A stretch of 45,007 nt of DNA, taken from contig JAFDZA010000027.1 of assembly GCA_018267135.1 (NCBI GenBank), forward strand, positions 1-45,007. The letters run 5' to 3'. The translations under genes and the position numbers were made by a program. This document shows positions 25,706 through 35,319 of this stretch, in pieces; within the stretch, counting starts at the first letter, position 1, and every line of letters begins with the position of its first letter. Source of the DNA: Bacteroidota bacterium (lineage in GTDB: Bacteria; Bacteroidota; Bacteroidia; Cytophagales; Cyclobacteriaceae). Below the pieces are notes generated by a model. The model did not search any database. It had not been told where the DNA came from and saw nothing but the letters and a program-made list of their open reading frames with translations.

Positions 25706-28138
25706 ATGAAAAAAATTAATTTTCAAAAAGAGGTGTTGCCGCATGTGGTCGCGGTAGGGGTGTTTTTACTGGTCACAATGCTTTTTTTTAGTCCTTTCTT
25801 TTTTGAACATAAAACCATCGAACAACACGACATACAGCAGGGGCAAGGCCAAAGTAAATCGTTGGCCGATTACCGCGCAGCTACCGGCAAAGAAGGGTTG
25901 TGGTCGCCTTCGGCTTTTAGCGGCATGCCCGCTTATCTGGTAAGCCTGCGATGGAGCGATGCCCCGATTGGTATTGCCAAAAAAGTTATGGCGCTGTTTA
26001 TACATCATCCTATAGCCAATATTTTTCTGGCTTTTGTGTGTTACTATATATTGTTGCTTTCGTTCCGGGTTCGTCCTTATCTGGCCATCGCGGGGGCGCT
26101 GGCTTTTGGGCTGTCATCGTACGTCATCATCGGCTTGGGAGCCGGACACAATGCCCGCATAGGTGCCATTGCCTTTATGCCGCTGGTGGTGGCGGGTATT
26201 CATTTAGTCTTTTCGCAGAGGCGTGTGCTGGGCTTTGCCGTAACGGCACTGGGATTGGCTCTGCATTTTCGTGAAAACCATTTGCAGATCACTTACTATT
26301 TATTACTGATTGTTTTGGTGTATGGGTTAATTCAGTTTATATGGGCGTATCGCGAAAAGCAACAGAAAGATTTTTTTATTAACCTGGGTTTGTTAATACC
26401 GGCTGCTGTGCTGGGGCTGGCTACTTATTTTGGGCAGTTATGGGCCATTAACGAGTACTCTCAGTACACCATTCGCGGCAAGTCGGAGTTGGTCAGTCCG
26501 AAAATTCCCACCAGTGGGTTATCGCGAAGTTATGCGTTTGATTACAGCAATGGTATTTGGGAGCCGATGACGTTGCTTATTCCTAATTTTTATGGAGGTA
26601 GTTCGTCTGAGTACCTGGTGCAAGATGCACACAGCGAAACCTACCGCGCACTGGCATCCTCCTCGGATAACCAGTTAGCTAACCAACTGGTAAACTATAC
26701 TTCGGCTTATTGGGGACCGCAAAGTCTAACCGCTCCGTACTATGCCGGTGCTATTGTAGTATTCTTATTTGTGGTGGGACTATTTCTGGTAGAAAAAAAA
26801 TGGTTGTGGTGGATACTGCCGCTTTGCATACTGAGTATTGTGATGAGTTGGGGCGAGAGTTTTTCATCTTTTAATTATCTCTTGTTCGATTACCTGCCGG
26901 GGTACAATAAATTTAGATCGGTTACTTTTGCGCTCATCATAATTCTTTTTTTTATGCCGTTGCTGGGCATGCTGGGGCTTGAAAAATTTCTGAGCCAGCC
27001 GTTCACAAAAGAGGTCAAGAAAAAGATTTTGGTGGCATTTGGTATTGCCGGGGGGCTGTGTTTACTATTGGTGGTGTTGGCCGGGATGGGCAGTTTTGCC
27101 CGGGCAGGCGAGGGGCGGTTGCCCTCATGGTTTACTCAGGCTCTTCAGGCCGATCGCAAAAGTTTGTTTCGAGGCGATGCGTTCCGTTCGTTCGCATTTA
27201 TTGCTGCCATTTTTATCATGCTGTATTTTAATGTGAGCCGAAAAATATCTGAAATCGGTTTTTTTGCTTTTCTGATTTTCATGATAACGATGGATTTGGC
27301 GATTGTAGATAAACGTTATTTTGGGAAAGAGAAATTTCAGCGCAAACCTGAAAATACTTTTTTTGCTATGAACCCGTCTGATGAAGTGATTCTGAAAGAC
27401 AAAGGCTATTATCGGGTTTATAATTTGCAAGGTGCGTTTAACGAAGGCCGCACGTCCTACTATCATCATTCCATAGGCGGCTACCACGGAGCCAAATTGA
27501 GAACCTACCAGGATTTATACGACTCTTGCATTTTGCCGCAAACACGCCAGTTTATGAATGATGCGCAAGAAGGTAAAATTGATTTCACGAAATATTCAAG
27601 CTTTAACATGCTCAACATAAAATATTTTGTGTTTGGGCAAGAAGCTAACAAGGTAATTTTAAATCCTTTGGCAAGTGGGCCAGCCTGGTTTGTTTCAGAT
27701 GTAGTTCTGGCAGCCTCGCCTAATGAAGAACTTAAAAAAACAGGAAGTGTAGATACCCGAAAAGTAGCGGTAATTCAATCGGCTGGAAGCTACCCGGCAT
27801 CTGCCGACAGTACCGCAGTTATTACTTTAACCGAAAATACTCCGCCCTATATGAAGTATGAATCAGTTTCCTCGGCCGATGGGGTAGCCGTTTTTTCTGA
27901 AATTTATTACCCCAAAGGGTGGCACGCCTTTATTGACGGAAAAGAAACAGAAATACTGCGGGCCGATTATGTACTGCGGGCGCTGAAAATACCGGCCGGA
28001 AAACACACCATTGAATTTAAGTTTGAACCCAGGCCGTATATTATCGGCAATAAAATAACAGCTGCTGCCAACTGGCTGGTGCTATTAGTCGTGGCTGGCT
28101 GTGTAGCATGGAATTTAAAAAAACAAACTCCTAAATAA
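25706..28138 (+). CDS. YfhO-family membrane protein
   Basis: The 810-residue polytopic protein has about twelve hydrophobic segments and a C-terminal soluble domain (about 690-780, with EIYYPKGWHAFIDGKETE and AGKHTIEFKFEP). This matches the YfhO family, members of which act as GT-C type glycosyltransferases or helpers in lipoteichoic acid or polysaccharide glycosylation in Firmicutes; in Bacteroidota the substrate is unknown. The YPKGWHAFIDG segment is the most diagnostic part. It lies 11 bp ahead of the GH20 gene, so the two are probably co-transcribed. Confidence 0.9.
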   Translation: MKKINFQKEVLPHVVAVGVFLLVTMLFFSPFFFEHKTIEQHDIQQGQGQSKSLADYRAATGKEGLWSPSAFSGMPAYLVSLRWSDAPIGIAKKVMALFIHHPIANIFLAFVCYYILLLSFRVRPYLAIAGALAFGLSSYVIIGLGAGHNARIGAIAFMPLVVAGIHLVFSQRRVLGFAVTALGLALHFRENHLQITYYLLLIVLVYGLIQFIWAYREKQQKDFFINLGLLIPAAVLGLATYFGQLWAINEYSQYTIRGKSELVSPKIPTSGLSRSYAFDYSNGIWEPMTLLIPNFYGGSSSEYLVQDAHSETYRALASSSDNQLANQLVNYTSAYWGPQSLTAPYYAGAIVVFLFVVGLFLVEKKWLWWILPLCILSIVMSWGESFSSFNYLLFDYLPGYNKFRSVTFALIIILFFMPLLGMLGLEKFLSQPFTKEVKKKILVAFGIAGGLCLLLVVLAGMGSFARAGEGRLPSWFTQALQADRKSLFRGDAFRSFAFIAAIFIMLYFNVSRKISEIGFFAFLIFMITMDLAIVDKRYFGKEKFQRKPENTFFAMNPSDEVILKDKGYYRVYNLQGAFNEGRTSYYHHSIGGYHGAKLRTYQDLYDSCILPQTRQFMNDAQEGKIDFTKYSSFNMLNIKYFVFGQEANKVILNPLASGPAWFVSDVVLAASPNEELKKTGSVDTRKVAVIQSAGSYPASADSTAVITLTENTPPYMKYESVSSADGVAVFSEIYYPKGWHAFIDGKETEILRADYVLRALKIPAGKHTIEFKFEPRPYIIGNKITAAANWLVLLVVAGCVAWNLKKQTPK

Positions 28139-28149
28139 AATCAACTATA

Positions 28150-29748
28150 ATGACTACGGTAAAAAACATTTTTGTTTTCGCTTTTATACTGTTTCTCGCC
28201 TCTTGCGGGAAAGAGAAAAAAAGTACTTTAACCACACTGATTCCGGTTCCTCAAACTGCTACGGCCGAAACGGGTTATTTTACCTTGCGCGAATCGGCCA
28301 AAATAAAAACGGAATCGTCTGCAGAGGAAGTTAAATCCATTGCCGGTTATCTTGTTTCAAAATTGAAGCCCTCCACCGGGTTTGCGTTGCCGGTAGAAGA
28401 AGGACCGGCTGCAGCAGGAGATATTGTTTTAACATTGGATAATAAAAAAGAATTGGGTGAGGAAGGCTATGAATTGAAGGCCGATCCAACACAAGTAAAA
28501 ATAACAGCGGCTAACCCGGCCGGTCTTTTCAGAGGTATTCAAACCTTGCGCCAGTTACTCCCGGCATCTGTTGAAGCCTCCTCATTACAAAAAAATGATT
28601 GGGTTATTCCGGCCTGCACCATTACCGACCGACCTAACTATGAATGGCGCGGGTTTATGTTGGATGTAAGCCGCCATTTCTTTTCAGTGAACGAAGTAAA
28701 ACGGTTGATAGACCAGATGGCATACTACAAGCTGAATGTGTTTCACTGGCACCTGAGTGACGACCAGGGCTGGCGTATTGAAATTAAATCGTGGCCTAAA
28801 CTTACCGAAGTAGGCGGACAAACGCAGGTAGGCGGAAAGAAGGGGGGCTTTTATACGCAAGAGCAATATAAAGAAGTAGTGAAGTATGCGGCCGAGCGCT
28901 ACATTACGGTGGTTCCGGAAATTGATATGCCGGGACACACCAATGCGGCACTGGCTTCGTACCCGGAATTAAATTGCAGCGAACAGAGTTTTAATATTGC
29001 CCCGGGGAATGAAGTAAAACGTAAAGTGCCGGGGTTATATACAGGCATAGCCGTGGGGTTTAGCACCCTTTGCACCAGTAAGGAAACCACCTACAAATTT
29101 GTAGATGATGTGGTGCGGGAGTTAGCCGAACTAACCCCCGGCCCATACCTGCACATTGGAGGAGACGAAAGCCATGCCACCAAAAAAGAAGATTATATTC
29201 CGTTTGTTACCCGCGTGCAAAAAATTGTGGCAGCTCATGGTAAAAAAACGGTAGGCTGGGATGAAGTAGCTATTACCGAACTGCAGCCCAACACGCTGGC
29301 TCAAGTTTGGGCAAATGCCGAAAACGGAAAAAAAGCCATTGCCCAAAATGCCAAAGTTATTTTATCGCCTGCCAAAAAAATGTACCTCGATATGAGTTAT
29401 GATTCTACCACTAAGTTAGGCCTGCACTGGGCTGCCTATGTGGAAGTGGACAGCGCGTATGCGTGGGACCCCACTACCTGGGTGAAGGGGATTTCGAGAG
29501 AAAATATTCACGGGCTAGAATCGGCTCTGTGGAGCGAAACTATTGAAACACAAGACGACATCGATTATATGGTGTTTCCGCGGTTGCTCGGCCATGCCGA
29601 AATAGGATGGTCGGCTGCTGCCGATGGCCAACCCGGCTCGAGAAACTGGCCGGAATATAAAACACGGTTAGCACACCATGGCCCCCGCCTGAAAAATATG
29701 GGGATCCGGTTCTATCAGTCGAAACAAGTGCCTTGGGTGGAAGAATAA
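28150..29748 (+). CDS. Beta-N-acetylhexosaminidase (GH20) lipoprotein
   Basis: The 532-residue lipoprotein (lipobox LASC, Cys19) is exposed in the envelope. Residues about 25-155 form the GH20b alpha/beta domain and 160-500 the catalytic TIM barrel, starting at YEWRGFMLDVSRHF. HIGGDE at 335-340 holds the catalytic Asp339/Glu340 pair for substrate-assisted cleavage of terminal GlcNAc or GalNAc. Other family motifs are NVFHWHLSDDQGWRIEI and PEIDMPGH. It would liberate GlcNAc from chitin oligomers or glycans, feeding the amino-sugar pathway represented by the nagB-like gene 25 kb away. Length is typical for Bacteroidota GH20. Confidence 0.96.
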   Translation: MTTVKNIFVFAFILFLASCGKEKKSTLTTLIPVPQTATAETGYFTLRESAKIKTESSAEEVKSIAGYLVSKLKPSTGFALPVEEGPAAAGDIVLTLDNKKELGEEGYELKADPTQVKITAANPAGLFRGIQTLRQLLPASVEASSLQKNDWVIPACTITDRPNYEWRGFMLDVSRHFFSVNEVKRLIDQMAYYKLNVFHWHLSDDQGWRIEIKSWPKLTEVGGQTQVGGKKGGFYTQEQYKEVVKYAAERYITVVPEIDMPGHTNAALASYPELNCSEQSFNIAPGNEVKRKVPGLYTGIAVGFSTLCTSKETTYKFVDDVVRELAELTPGPYLHIGGDESHATKKEDYIPFVTRVQKIVAAHGKKTVGWDEVAITELQPNTLAQVWANAENGKKAIAQNAKVILSPAKKMYLDMSYDSTTKLGLHWAAYVEVDSAYAWDPTTWVKGISRENIHGLESALWSETIETQDDIDYMVFPRLLGHAEIGWSAAADGQPGSRNWPEYKTRLAHHGPRLKNMGIRFYQSKQVPWVEE

Positions 29749-29834
29749 TTATTTTCTAACTCAGTATTCTACTGGTAATGTATGGGCTGGAGTGAAATTA
29801 ATTTTTTTTTGACGCTTAACGTAGATATCGAAAA

Positions 29835-30332
29835 ATGAAACAAATAATTTTTCTTTCGGTAGCATTTGCTGCCTTACTAACACAAGGTTGCAATAACAAT
29901 TCATCTACAATTGTCAATAAGAATAATCCTTCAGGTTTCGACACTACGGGCTTAAGAAAAATTATTGACGAAAAAAATAAACAATTCGCAAAAGCTCATG
30001 TACTTCGGGATACTGCATTTTTGAATAATATTTTTACACAAGAGGGGAGGGTTTTAGCGCCTAATTCTGAAATGATAAGTGGGCGTTCGGCTATTTCGTC
30101 AATTAATTTAGAGTATGTTAACTATGGCATTAATGAAGCCCGTATAGAAACAACTAAATTATATGGTTGTGGTGATTACCTTATTAATGAAGGAAACTAT
30201 TTTATGAGCTTTGGAGCGAACAACGCCATAGATAAAGGGAAGTTCATTTACATTTGGAAGAAGGTAGGTAACGACTGGAAAATAGACGCTGATATTTGGA
30301 ATAGCAGTATTCCAGCAACTCCGGTGAAATAA
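29835..30332 (+). CDS. DUF4440/NTF2-like putative lipoprotein
   Basis: The 165-residue protein has a hydrophobic signal and Cys19 in LLTQGC, a somewhat atypical lipobox. The mature part fits an NTF2-like domain of the DUF4440/SgcJ type: IDEKNKQFAKAHVLRDTAFLNNIFTQ, then strands ending FIYIWKKVGNDWKIDADIW. No enzyme activity can be named. The gene is clearly richer in A+T than the GH20 gene before it, as is its flank, which could reflect recent acquisition. It resembles in fold, but not closely in sequence, the lipoprotein at 25171-25599. Confidence 0.83.
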   Translation: MKQIIFLSVAFAALLTQGCNNNSSTIVNKNNPSGFDTTGLRKIIDEKNKQFAKAHVLRDTAFLNNIFTQEGRVLAPNSEMISGRSAISSINLEYVNYGINEARIETTKLYGCGDYLINEGNYFMSFGANNAIDKGKFIYIWKKVGNDWKIDADIWNSSIPATPVK

Positions 30333-30480
30333 ACGACTGTATTCAAGTACTACTTCCGATTTTTTTAGTTACATTAGACTGACGTATTTTAAATACCGGT
30401 CTTTACCAACCCTACCCATCAACGAAATAATTCATTATGTAAGTTGCCTTAACAAAGGAGGTTAATAAAAAAAATAAAAA

Positions 30481-30930
30481 ATGGCACACGTATCAATTTA
30501 TCTGAATTTCATGGGAAACACCGAAGAGGCTTTTATCTATTACAAAAAAGTTTTTAAGACTGAATTTTCGGCCCCCTTTGCACGGATGAAAGATATTCCG
30601 GCTCAGCCCGGAATGCCCGAACTCGCGGCTGCCGATAAAAATAAAATTATGCACGTGGCACTGCCTACTTTGGGCGGCACCGAAATTATGGGAACCGATA
30701 TGCTGGAAAGCATGGGGCATAAATTAATTGAAGGAAACAACATTACCATCAGCTTAAATCCGGATACGCGGGAAGAAGCCGACCGATTGTATAAAGAACT
30801 TACTAACGGGGGCACAGACAGCATAGCACCACACGAAGAATTTTGGGGGTACTGGGGTACTTGCAAAGATAAATTTGGAATACGTTGGATGTTTAACATC
30901 ACAAACCAACCACAACCGCATGGCCAATAA
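30481..30930 (+). CDS. VOC-family (PhnB-like) protein
   Basis: The 149-residue protein has the two-module vicinal oxygen chelate fold of the PhnB/YjdN type. Characteristic segments are IYLNFMGNTEEAFIYYKKVF at the N-terminus, IMHVALPTLGGTEIMGTD in the middle and WGYWGTCKDKFGIRWMFN at the end. Members occur next to SRPBCC proteins, as here, and no substrate is known. A perfect AAAGGAGGT lies at 30454-30462, but 18 bases from the ATG, too far for normal pairing. The stop overlaps the start of the next gene by 11 bases. Confidence 0.93.
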   Translation: MAHVSIYLNFMGNTEEAFIYYKKVFKTEFSAPFARMKDIPAQPGMPELAAADKNKIMHVALPTLGGTEIMGTDMLESMGHKLIEGNNITISLNPDTREEADRLYKELTNGGTDSIAPHEEFWGYWGTCKDKFGIRWMFNITNQPQPHGQ

Positions 30931-31369
30931 TACCGTTACGCTTCACCGTGTTTTAAAAGCTTCTCCCGAAAAAGTATTCCGGGCCTTTGCCAACCCTGTT
31001 GCTCAGGCATCGTGGCTTCCGCCATACGGCTTTTTATGCACTGTACACGAATTCAATTTTAAGGTAGGCGGAGTTTATAAAATGACATTTACTAATTTTT
31101 CAACCGGAAGCAGTCACTCCTTTGGCGGAAAATATGTAGAAATTAAACTGAATGAATTTATAAAATATACCGACCAATTTGAGAATCCCAATTTACCGGG
31201 CGAAATGATAACCTCCATTTGGTTATCAAAAGTTTTATGTGGCACCGAACTCAAAATTGTTCAGGACGGCATTCCTTCTGTTATCCCAACCGAAATGTGT
31301 TATTTAGGTTGGCAGGAATCGTTAGATAAGCTGAAAAAATTAGTAGAGCCTGAGATCCCGGATGCTTAA
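30920..31369 (+). CDS. SRPBCC (AHSA1-type) domain protein
   Basis: The 149-residue protein is a single START/Bet v1-like domain of the AHSA1 (activator of Hsp90 homologue) type: LHRVLKASPEKVFRAFANP at the N-terminus, FNFKVGGVYKMTF, and the C-terminal GWQESLDKLKKLVE helix. These proteins form a hydrophobic ligand cavity; the ligand is unknown. The start at 30920 (MANNTV) is preferred; a reading from 30875 extends into the preceding gene and adds no family sequence. The 11-base overlap with the VOC gene indicates a two-gene operon. Confidence 0.92.
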   Translation: MANNTVTLHRVLKASPEKVFRAFANPVAQASWLPPYGFLCTVHEFNFKVGGVYKMTFTNFSTGSSHSFGGKYVEIKLNEFIKYTDQFENPNLPGEMITSIWLSKVLCGTELKIVQDGIPSVIPTEMCYLGWQESLDKLKKLVEPEIPDA

Positions 31370-31387
31370 CCAAAGCAACAAAACCAT

Positions 31388-32365
31388 TTAATGTTTTAAC
31401 GGCCGTTTTTTTATCATCCCTCCCCGGGTATCTTTTATGCTGTGCATCACCACAAAGGCACCGGGGTCTATTTTTTCTATCTCGCTGTTGAGTTTGTTTA
31501 GTTCTAACCGGGTGATGACCGAGTAAATGATTTCGATCTGTTGTTTTTCTCCGCTCTTGCCGTAGCCGCCTTTTCCGTTATAAACCGTAACGCCCCGCCC
31601 CATTTCATTAAAAATCATTTGCCTTATTTTTTCGCTGTGTGGTGAAATAATGGTAACCCCAATGTATTCTTCAATGCCCTCCACCAGGAAGTCGAGCGTT
31701 TTGGAAGCCGACATGTAGGTGATCATGGAGTACATGGCAATTTCAAGACTGAGAAAATAGGCAGCTGTAGAAAAAATAATTACGTTGATCACGATAATGA
31801 TATCTCCAATGGTGGTGCCTAATTTTCGGCTTAGAAAAATAGCGAGCACTTCGGTGCCATCCAGCACGGCTCCGCCCCGAACCGCCAGACCGATGCCTGC
31901 GCCCAGAAAAAAACCGCCAAACAGAGCTACCAGTAAATTGTCTTGGGTAATATCCGGAAAAGACACCGTGGCCAGTACAAAAGACAACCCGGCAATAGCC
32001 AGTGCAGTCTTAACAGCAAAGGACTTGCCCATAACAAGGTAGCCCAAAATAACAAATGGAACATTTACTACGATGATGAGTTGATAAAGAGGAATGTGGC
32101 TCAGAGCCGATATCAGCAGCGAGATGCCGGTAGCACCTCCATCAATAAAATGATTGGATAACAAAAAGCCTTTAAAGCCAAACGAAGCCGAGAAGATGCC
32201 AAGCGTAATAAGCAACACATCTTTTAGCAGATGCTTGGCCGAAATAAAAAGCTCGCGGTAGCCTTTGGCCAGCCGGTAGCCGGAATAGAGTATGTCTTTG
32301 GCACCAGCCCGGTTTCGTCCCCCAAGGGTGGTGTAAACAATTATTTTTTTTAAGAATGGTTTCAT
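31388..32365 (-). CDS. YitT-family membrane protein
   Basis: This is a 325-residue protein with six hydrophobic segments (about 45-225) forming the YitT/DUF161 membrane part and a C-terminal DUF2179 domain (about 235-315; EEYIGVTIISPHSEKIRQMI, GRGVTVYNGKGGYGK, VITRLELNKLNSEI). The family is widespread and uncharacterised; the soluble domain has a PII/ACT-like look and may sense a ligand. The gene is convergent with the SRPBCC gene and divergent from galK. Confidence 0.93.
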   Translation of the reverse strand: MKPFLKKIIVYTTLGGRNRAGAKDILYSGYRLAKGYRELFISAKHLLKDVLLITLGIFSASFGFKGFLLSNHFIDGGATGISLLISALSHIPLYQLIIVVNVPFVILGYLVMGKSFAVKTALAIAGLSFVLATVSFPDITQDNLLVALFGGFFLGAGIGLAVRGGAVLDGTEVLAIFLSRKLGTTIGDIIIVINVIIFSTAAYFLSLEIAMYSMITYMSASKTLDFLVEGIEEYIGVTIISPHSEKIRQMIFNEMGRGVTVYNGKGGYGKSGEKQQIEIIYSVITRLELNKLNSEIEKIDPGAFVVMHSIKDTRGGMIKKRPLKH

Positions 32366-32489
32366 GTGTGGCTTCTACCTTCCTTTGCCAAAAAGGGATA
32401 GGCTAATCTGATCAAAAATAAGCAATACAATTTTATCTTTATGGGAGGCCGGATATGAAATCTCTATTTTCGCATCATTACTAAGAAGT

Positions 32490-33638
32490 ATGAATATAAA
32501 CGCACTTACTCAATTGTTCAACCAACGGTATAACCGGGTGCCGCTGGTGGTGCGGGCGCCCGGACGCATTAATCTTATAGGTGAGCACACCGATTATAAC
32601 GGAGGCTTTGTTATGCCGGCTGCCATTGATAAACATTTTCTTTTTGCTGCGGCTGCCCATCCTGCTCAGCAGTTTACTATTTGTGCACTTGATTTTAATG
32701 AAGATGTTTCTTTTTCGCTGAACGAGCTGAAACCGGGCCATCGCTGGGTTAACTACCTGATGGGAGTAGTAGAGGGTTTTGTGCGCAGAGGCAAAGAAAT
32801 AGGCGGAGTGAAAGTCTTGTTTAAAAGTAATATACCACCCGGAGCGGGATTGTCTTCATCGGCCGCGCTGTGCAGCGGGTTTGGCTTTGTGCTGAATGAA
32901 TTGTTTCAGTGCCGCCTGAGTCGCCTCGATCTGGCGCTGATTGCCCAAGAGGCGGAAGATCAATTTGCCGGAGCCAAAGTCGGACTGATGGATATGTATG
33001 CCAGTTTATTTTCGAAACCGGAATCCGTTATGCTGATGGATTGCCGCAGCCATACGCATGAGTATATCCCTTTTCATACAACGGGTTTTGAACTTCTTTT
33101 GATTGACACCAAAGTGAAACATGCACTGGCTTCATCGGCTTACAACCACCGCAGGCAAGCATGCGAAGAAGGAGTGAAGATTATTCAGCGAACTCAGGCT
33201 GGGGTACAATCGTTGCGCGATGTAAGCGAAACGCAATTGCTTCCATATCAGGTAGTAATGGGAGAAGAAATTTTTAAACGATGCCATTATGTAGTGAAGG
33301 AAATAAAACGCACCGAAACGGCAGCCGGCTATCTGAAACGAAACGAGTGGCCAGCCTTTGGTAAACTCATGTACGAAACCCATGAGGGGTTAAGTGTTGA
33401 ATACGAAGTAAGCTGCCCTGAATCGGATTGGATAGTTAATACAGCGCGCGAAAGCCGGATAACCGGAGCCCGGCAGATGGGCGGAGGCTTTGGAGGGTGT
33501 GTACTTTGTTTGATTAGCCAGCCTGAAAAAAAAATGTTTATAGAAAAAGTTCAGGAAAAATATTTTGCTCAATTCAAAAAAGAACCTGATTTTTATTCAG
33601 TTGAACTGAGCGAGGGCGTAAGCCGGATTGAATTTTAA
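32490..33638 (+). CDS. galK: Galactokinase
   Basis: The 382-residue GHMP kinase phosphorylates alpha-D-galactose at C1. The galactokinase signature APGRINLIGEHTDYNGG lies at 23-39, the ATP-binding GHMP motif PPGAGLSSSAALCSG at 116-130, and the third motif GGGFGGC at 331-337. Length is typical. It is followed after 15 bp by an SSS-type sugar symporter, consistent with joint uptake and phosphorylation of galactose. galT, galE and galM are not in the window, so the remainder of the Leloir pathway must lie elsewhere. Confidence 0.96.
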   Translation: MNINALTQLFNQRYNRVPLVVRAPGRINLIGEHTDYNGGFVMPAAIDKHFLFAAAAHPAQQFTICALDFNEDVSFSLNELKPGHRWVNYLMGVVEGFVRRGKEIGGVKVLFKSNIPPGAGLSSSAALCSGFGFVLNELFQCRLSRLDLALIAQEAEDQFAGAKVGLMDMYASLFSKPESVMLMDCRSHTHEYIPFHTTGFELLLIDTKVKHALASSAYNHRRQACEEGVKIIQRTQAGVQSLRDVSETQLLPYQVVMGEEIFKRCHYVVKEIKRTETAAGYLKRNEWPAFGKLMYETHEGLSVEYEVSCPESDWIVNTARESRITGARQMGGGFGGCVLCLISQPEKKMFIEKVQEKYFAQFKKEPDFYSVELSEGVSRIEF

Positions 33639-33653
33639 CCTAATCCTTACCGA

Positions 33654-35303
33654 ATGAAAACCAGCGATTACATTGTTTTTGTTATTTACCTGATAATAGT
33701 AGGTACCTACGGCTACTGGATATACACACGCAAGAAAAAGGCAGCCGTAGATTCAAAAGATTTTTTTCTGGCCGAGGGTTCGCTTACCTGGTGGGCGATT
33801 GGCGCTTCGCTTATTGCTTCTAATATTTCGGCCGAACAATTCATTGGCATGTCGGGCTCGGGCTTTGCCATGGGGCTGGCCATTGCTTCGTACGAGTGGA
33901 TGGCAGCCGTTACGTTAATTGTGGTGGCTGTTTTCTTTTTACCCATCTATCTAAAAAATAAAATTTACACCATGCCCCAGTTTTTGGCCCAGCGGTATAG
34001 CCCGTTGGTAGCTACCATCATGGCTGTGTTTTGGCTGCTGGTGTATATCTTCGTAAACCTTACCTCTATTTTATATTTAGGAGCGCTGGCGGTAGATGCC
34101 GTTACCGGGCTGGGGTTTGCTACATGTGCTATTGGGCTGTCGGTATTTGCTGTGATTATTACCCTGGGCGGTATGAAGGTAATTGGCTTCACCGATGTTA
34201 TTCAGGTAATGGTGTTGGTGCTGGGCGGATTGGCCACTACGTATTTAGCACTTGATTTGGTAGCCGATAAGCTAAGCGGAGGAGGCATTTGGGATGCTCT
34301 CTCGTTTGTGCACCAAAGTGCCAGCGATCACTTTCACATGATCTTAAACAAAGGGCAGGTAATGATGCCCGATGGAAAAGGCGGCACCGAAGATGCTTAC
34401 CAGAAACTGCCCGGCTTAGCCGTGCTGATCGGGGCCATGTGGATTGCCAATTTATACTACTGGGGCTGTAACCAATACATTACCCAACGGGCACTGGGTG
34501 CCGATCTGGAAACCGGCCGAGCCGGGTTGTTGTTTGCTTCATTTTTAAAATTGCTTATGCCGCTCATTGTGGTGCTTCCCGGCATTGCCGCTTTTGTATT
34601 GTACAAAAACGGATTCTTTCAAACTGAGATGATGACCACCGTACATATCGGCAGCGAAGCTAAAGATGTGTTGCGGTCGGACCGTGCTTATCCGGTATTG
34701 CTGAATTTGCTGCCGGCCGGGCTTAAAGGATTATCGTTTGCAGCACTAACGGCCGCTATTGTTGCTTCGCTGGCCGGCAAGGCCAATAGTATTTCCACCA
34801 TCTTTACATTGGATCTTTACAAGAAATTCATGCATAAAAACGCATCGGAAACACATCTGGTAAATGTGGGCAAAGTGGCCATTGTAGTAGCCATGCTGAT
34901 AGCCGGTGTGGTGGCCCCTCAACTGAGCCGCTTCGATCAGGCCTTTCAGTTTATTCAGGATTTTACCGGGCTAATTTCTCCCGGTGTGGTGGCTATCTTT
35001 TTACTTGGTATGTTTTGGAAGCGCGCCAATGGCGCGGCCGCGCTGGTAGCTTCGCTGGCTACGTTGCCGCTGGGTCTGGGATTTAATAAGTGGCTGCCCG
35101 ACATCCCGTTTTTGCATCGCATGGGGTATGTGTTTTTAATTTTAGCCGGGCTGATGGTAATCGTAAGTCTGGTTTCTCCATATAAAGAAAAACAAACTGG
35201 GGTGGAGGTAGATGTAAAAATGTTTTCGGTAGATAAAAAATTTGGGTTAGGGGCACTGTTGGTAATGGGCCTAATTGCAGCTTTATACATTATTTTTTGG
35301 TAA
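33654..35303 (+). CDS. Sodium/sugar symporter (SSS family, SGLT-like)
   Basis: The 549-residue protein has about 14 hydrophobic segments in the LeuT-like arrangement of sodium:solute symporters. SGLT-like features include WWAIGASLIASNISAEQFIG, followed by the GIAIASYEW-like helix, WGCNQYITQRALGA in the middle, and FWKRANGAAAL near the C-terminus. The position immediately behind galK supports galactose or a related hexose as substrate, taken up with Na+; vSGLT of Vibrio is the closest characterised type that I know. A broken FtsX-like permease gene begins 16 bp downstream. Confidence 0.93.
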   Translation: MKTSDYIVFVIYLIIVGTYGYWIYTRKKKAAVDSKDFFLAEGSLTWWAIGASLIASNISAEQFIGMSGSGFAMGLAIASYEWMAAVTLIVVAVFFLPIYLKNKIYTMPQFLAQRYSPLVATIMAVFWLLVYIFVNLTSILYLGALAVDAVTGLGFATCAIGLSVFAVIITLGGMKVIGFTDVIQVMVLVLGGLATTYLALDLVADKLSGGGIWDALSFVHQSASDHFHMILNKGQVMMPDGKGGTEDAYQKLPGLAVLIGAMWIANLYYWGCNQYITQRALGADLETGRAGLLFASFLKLLMPLIVVLPGIAAFVLYKNGFFQTEMMTTVHIGSEAKDVLRSDRAYPVLLNLLPAGLKGLSFAALTAAIVASLAGKANSISTIFTLDLYKKFMHKNASETHLVNVGKVAIVVAMLIAGVVAPQLSRFDQAFQFIQDFTGLISPGVVAIFLLGMFWKRANGAAALVASLATLPLGLGFNKWLPDIPFLHRMGYVFLILAGLMVIVSLVSPYKEKQTGVEVDVKMFSVDKKFGLGALLVMGLIAALYIIFW

Positions 35304-35319
35304 AATATAACATGGTTAT

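Noticed and set aside
31370..31387. Bidirectional terminator between the SRPBCC gene and yitT
   Set aside because: Only a 5-bp AAAAC/GTTTT stem can form around this gap, extending into yitT; too weak to call.
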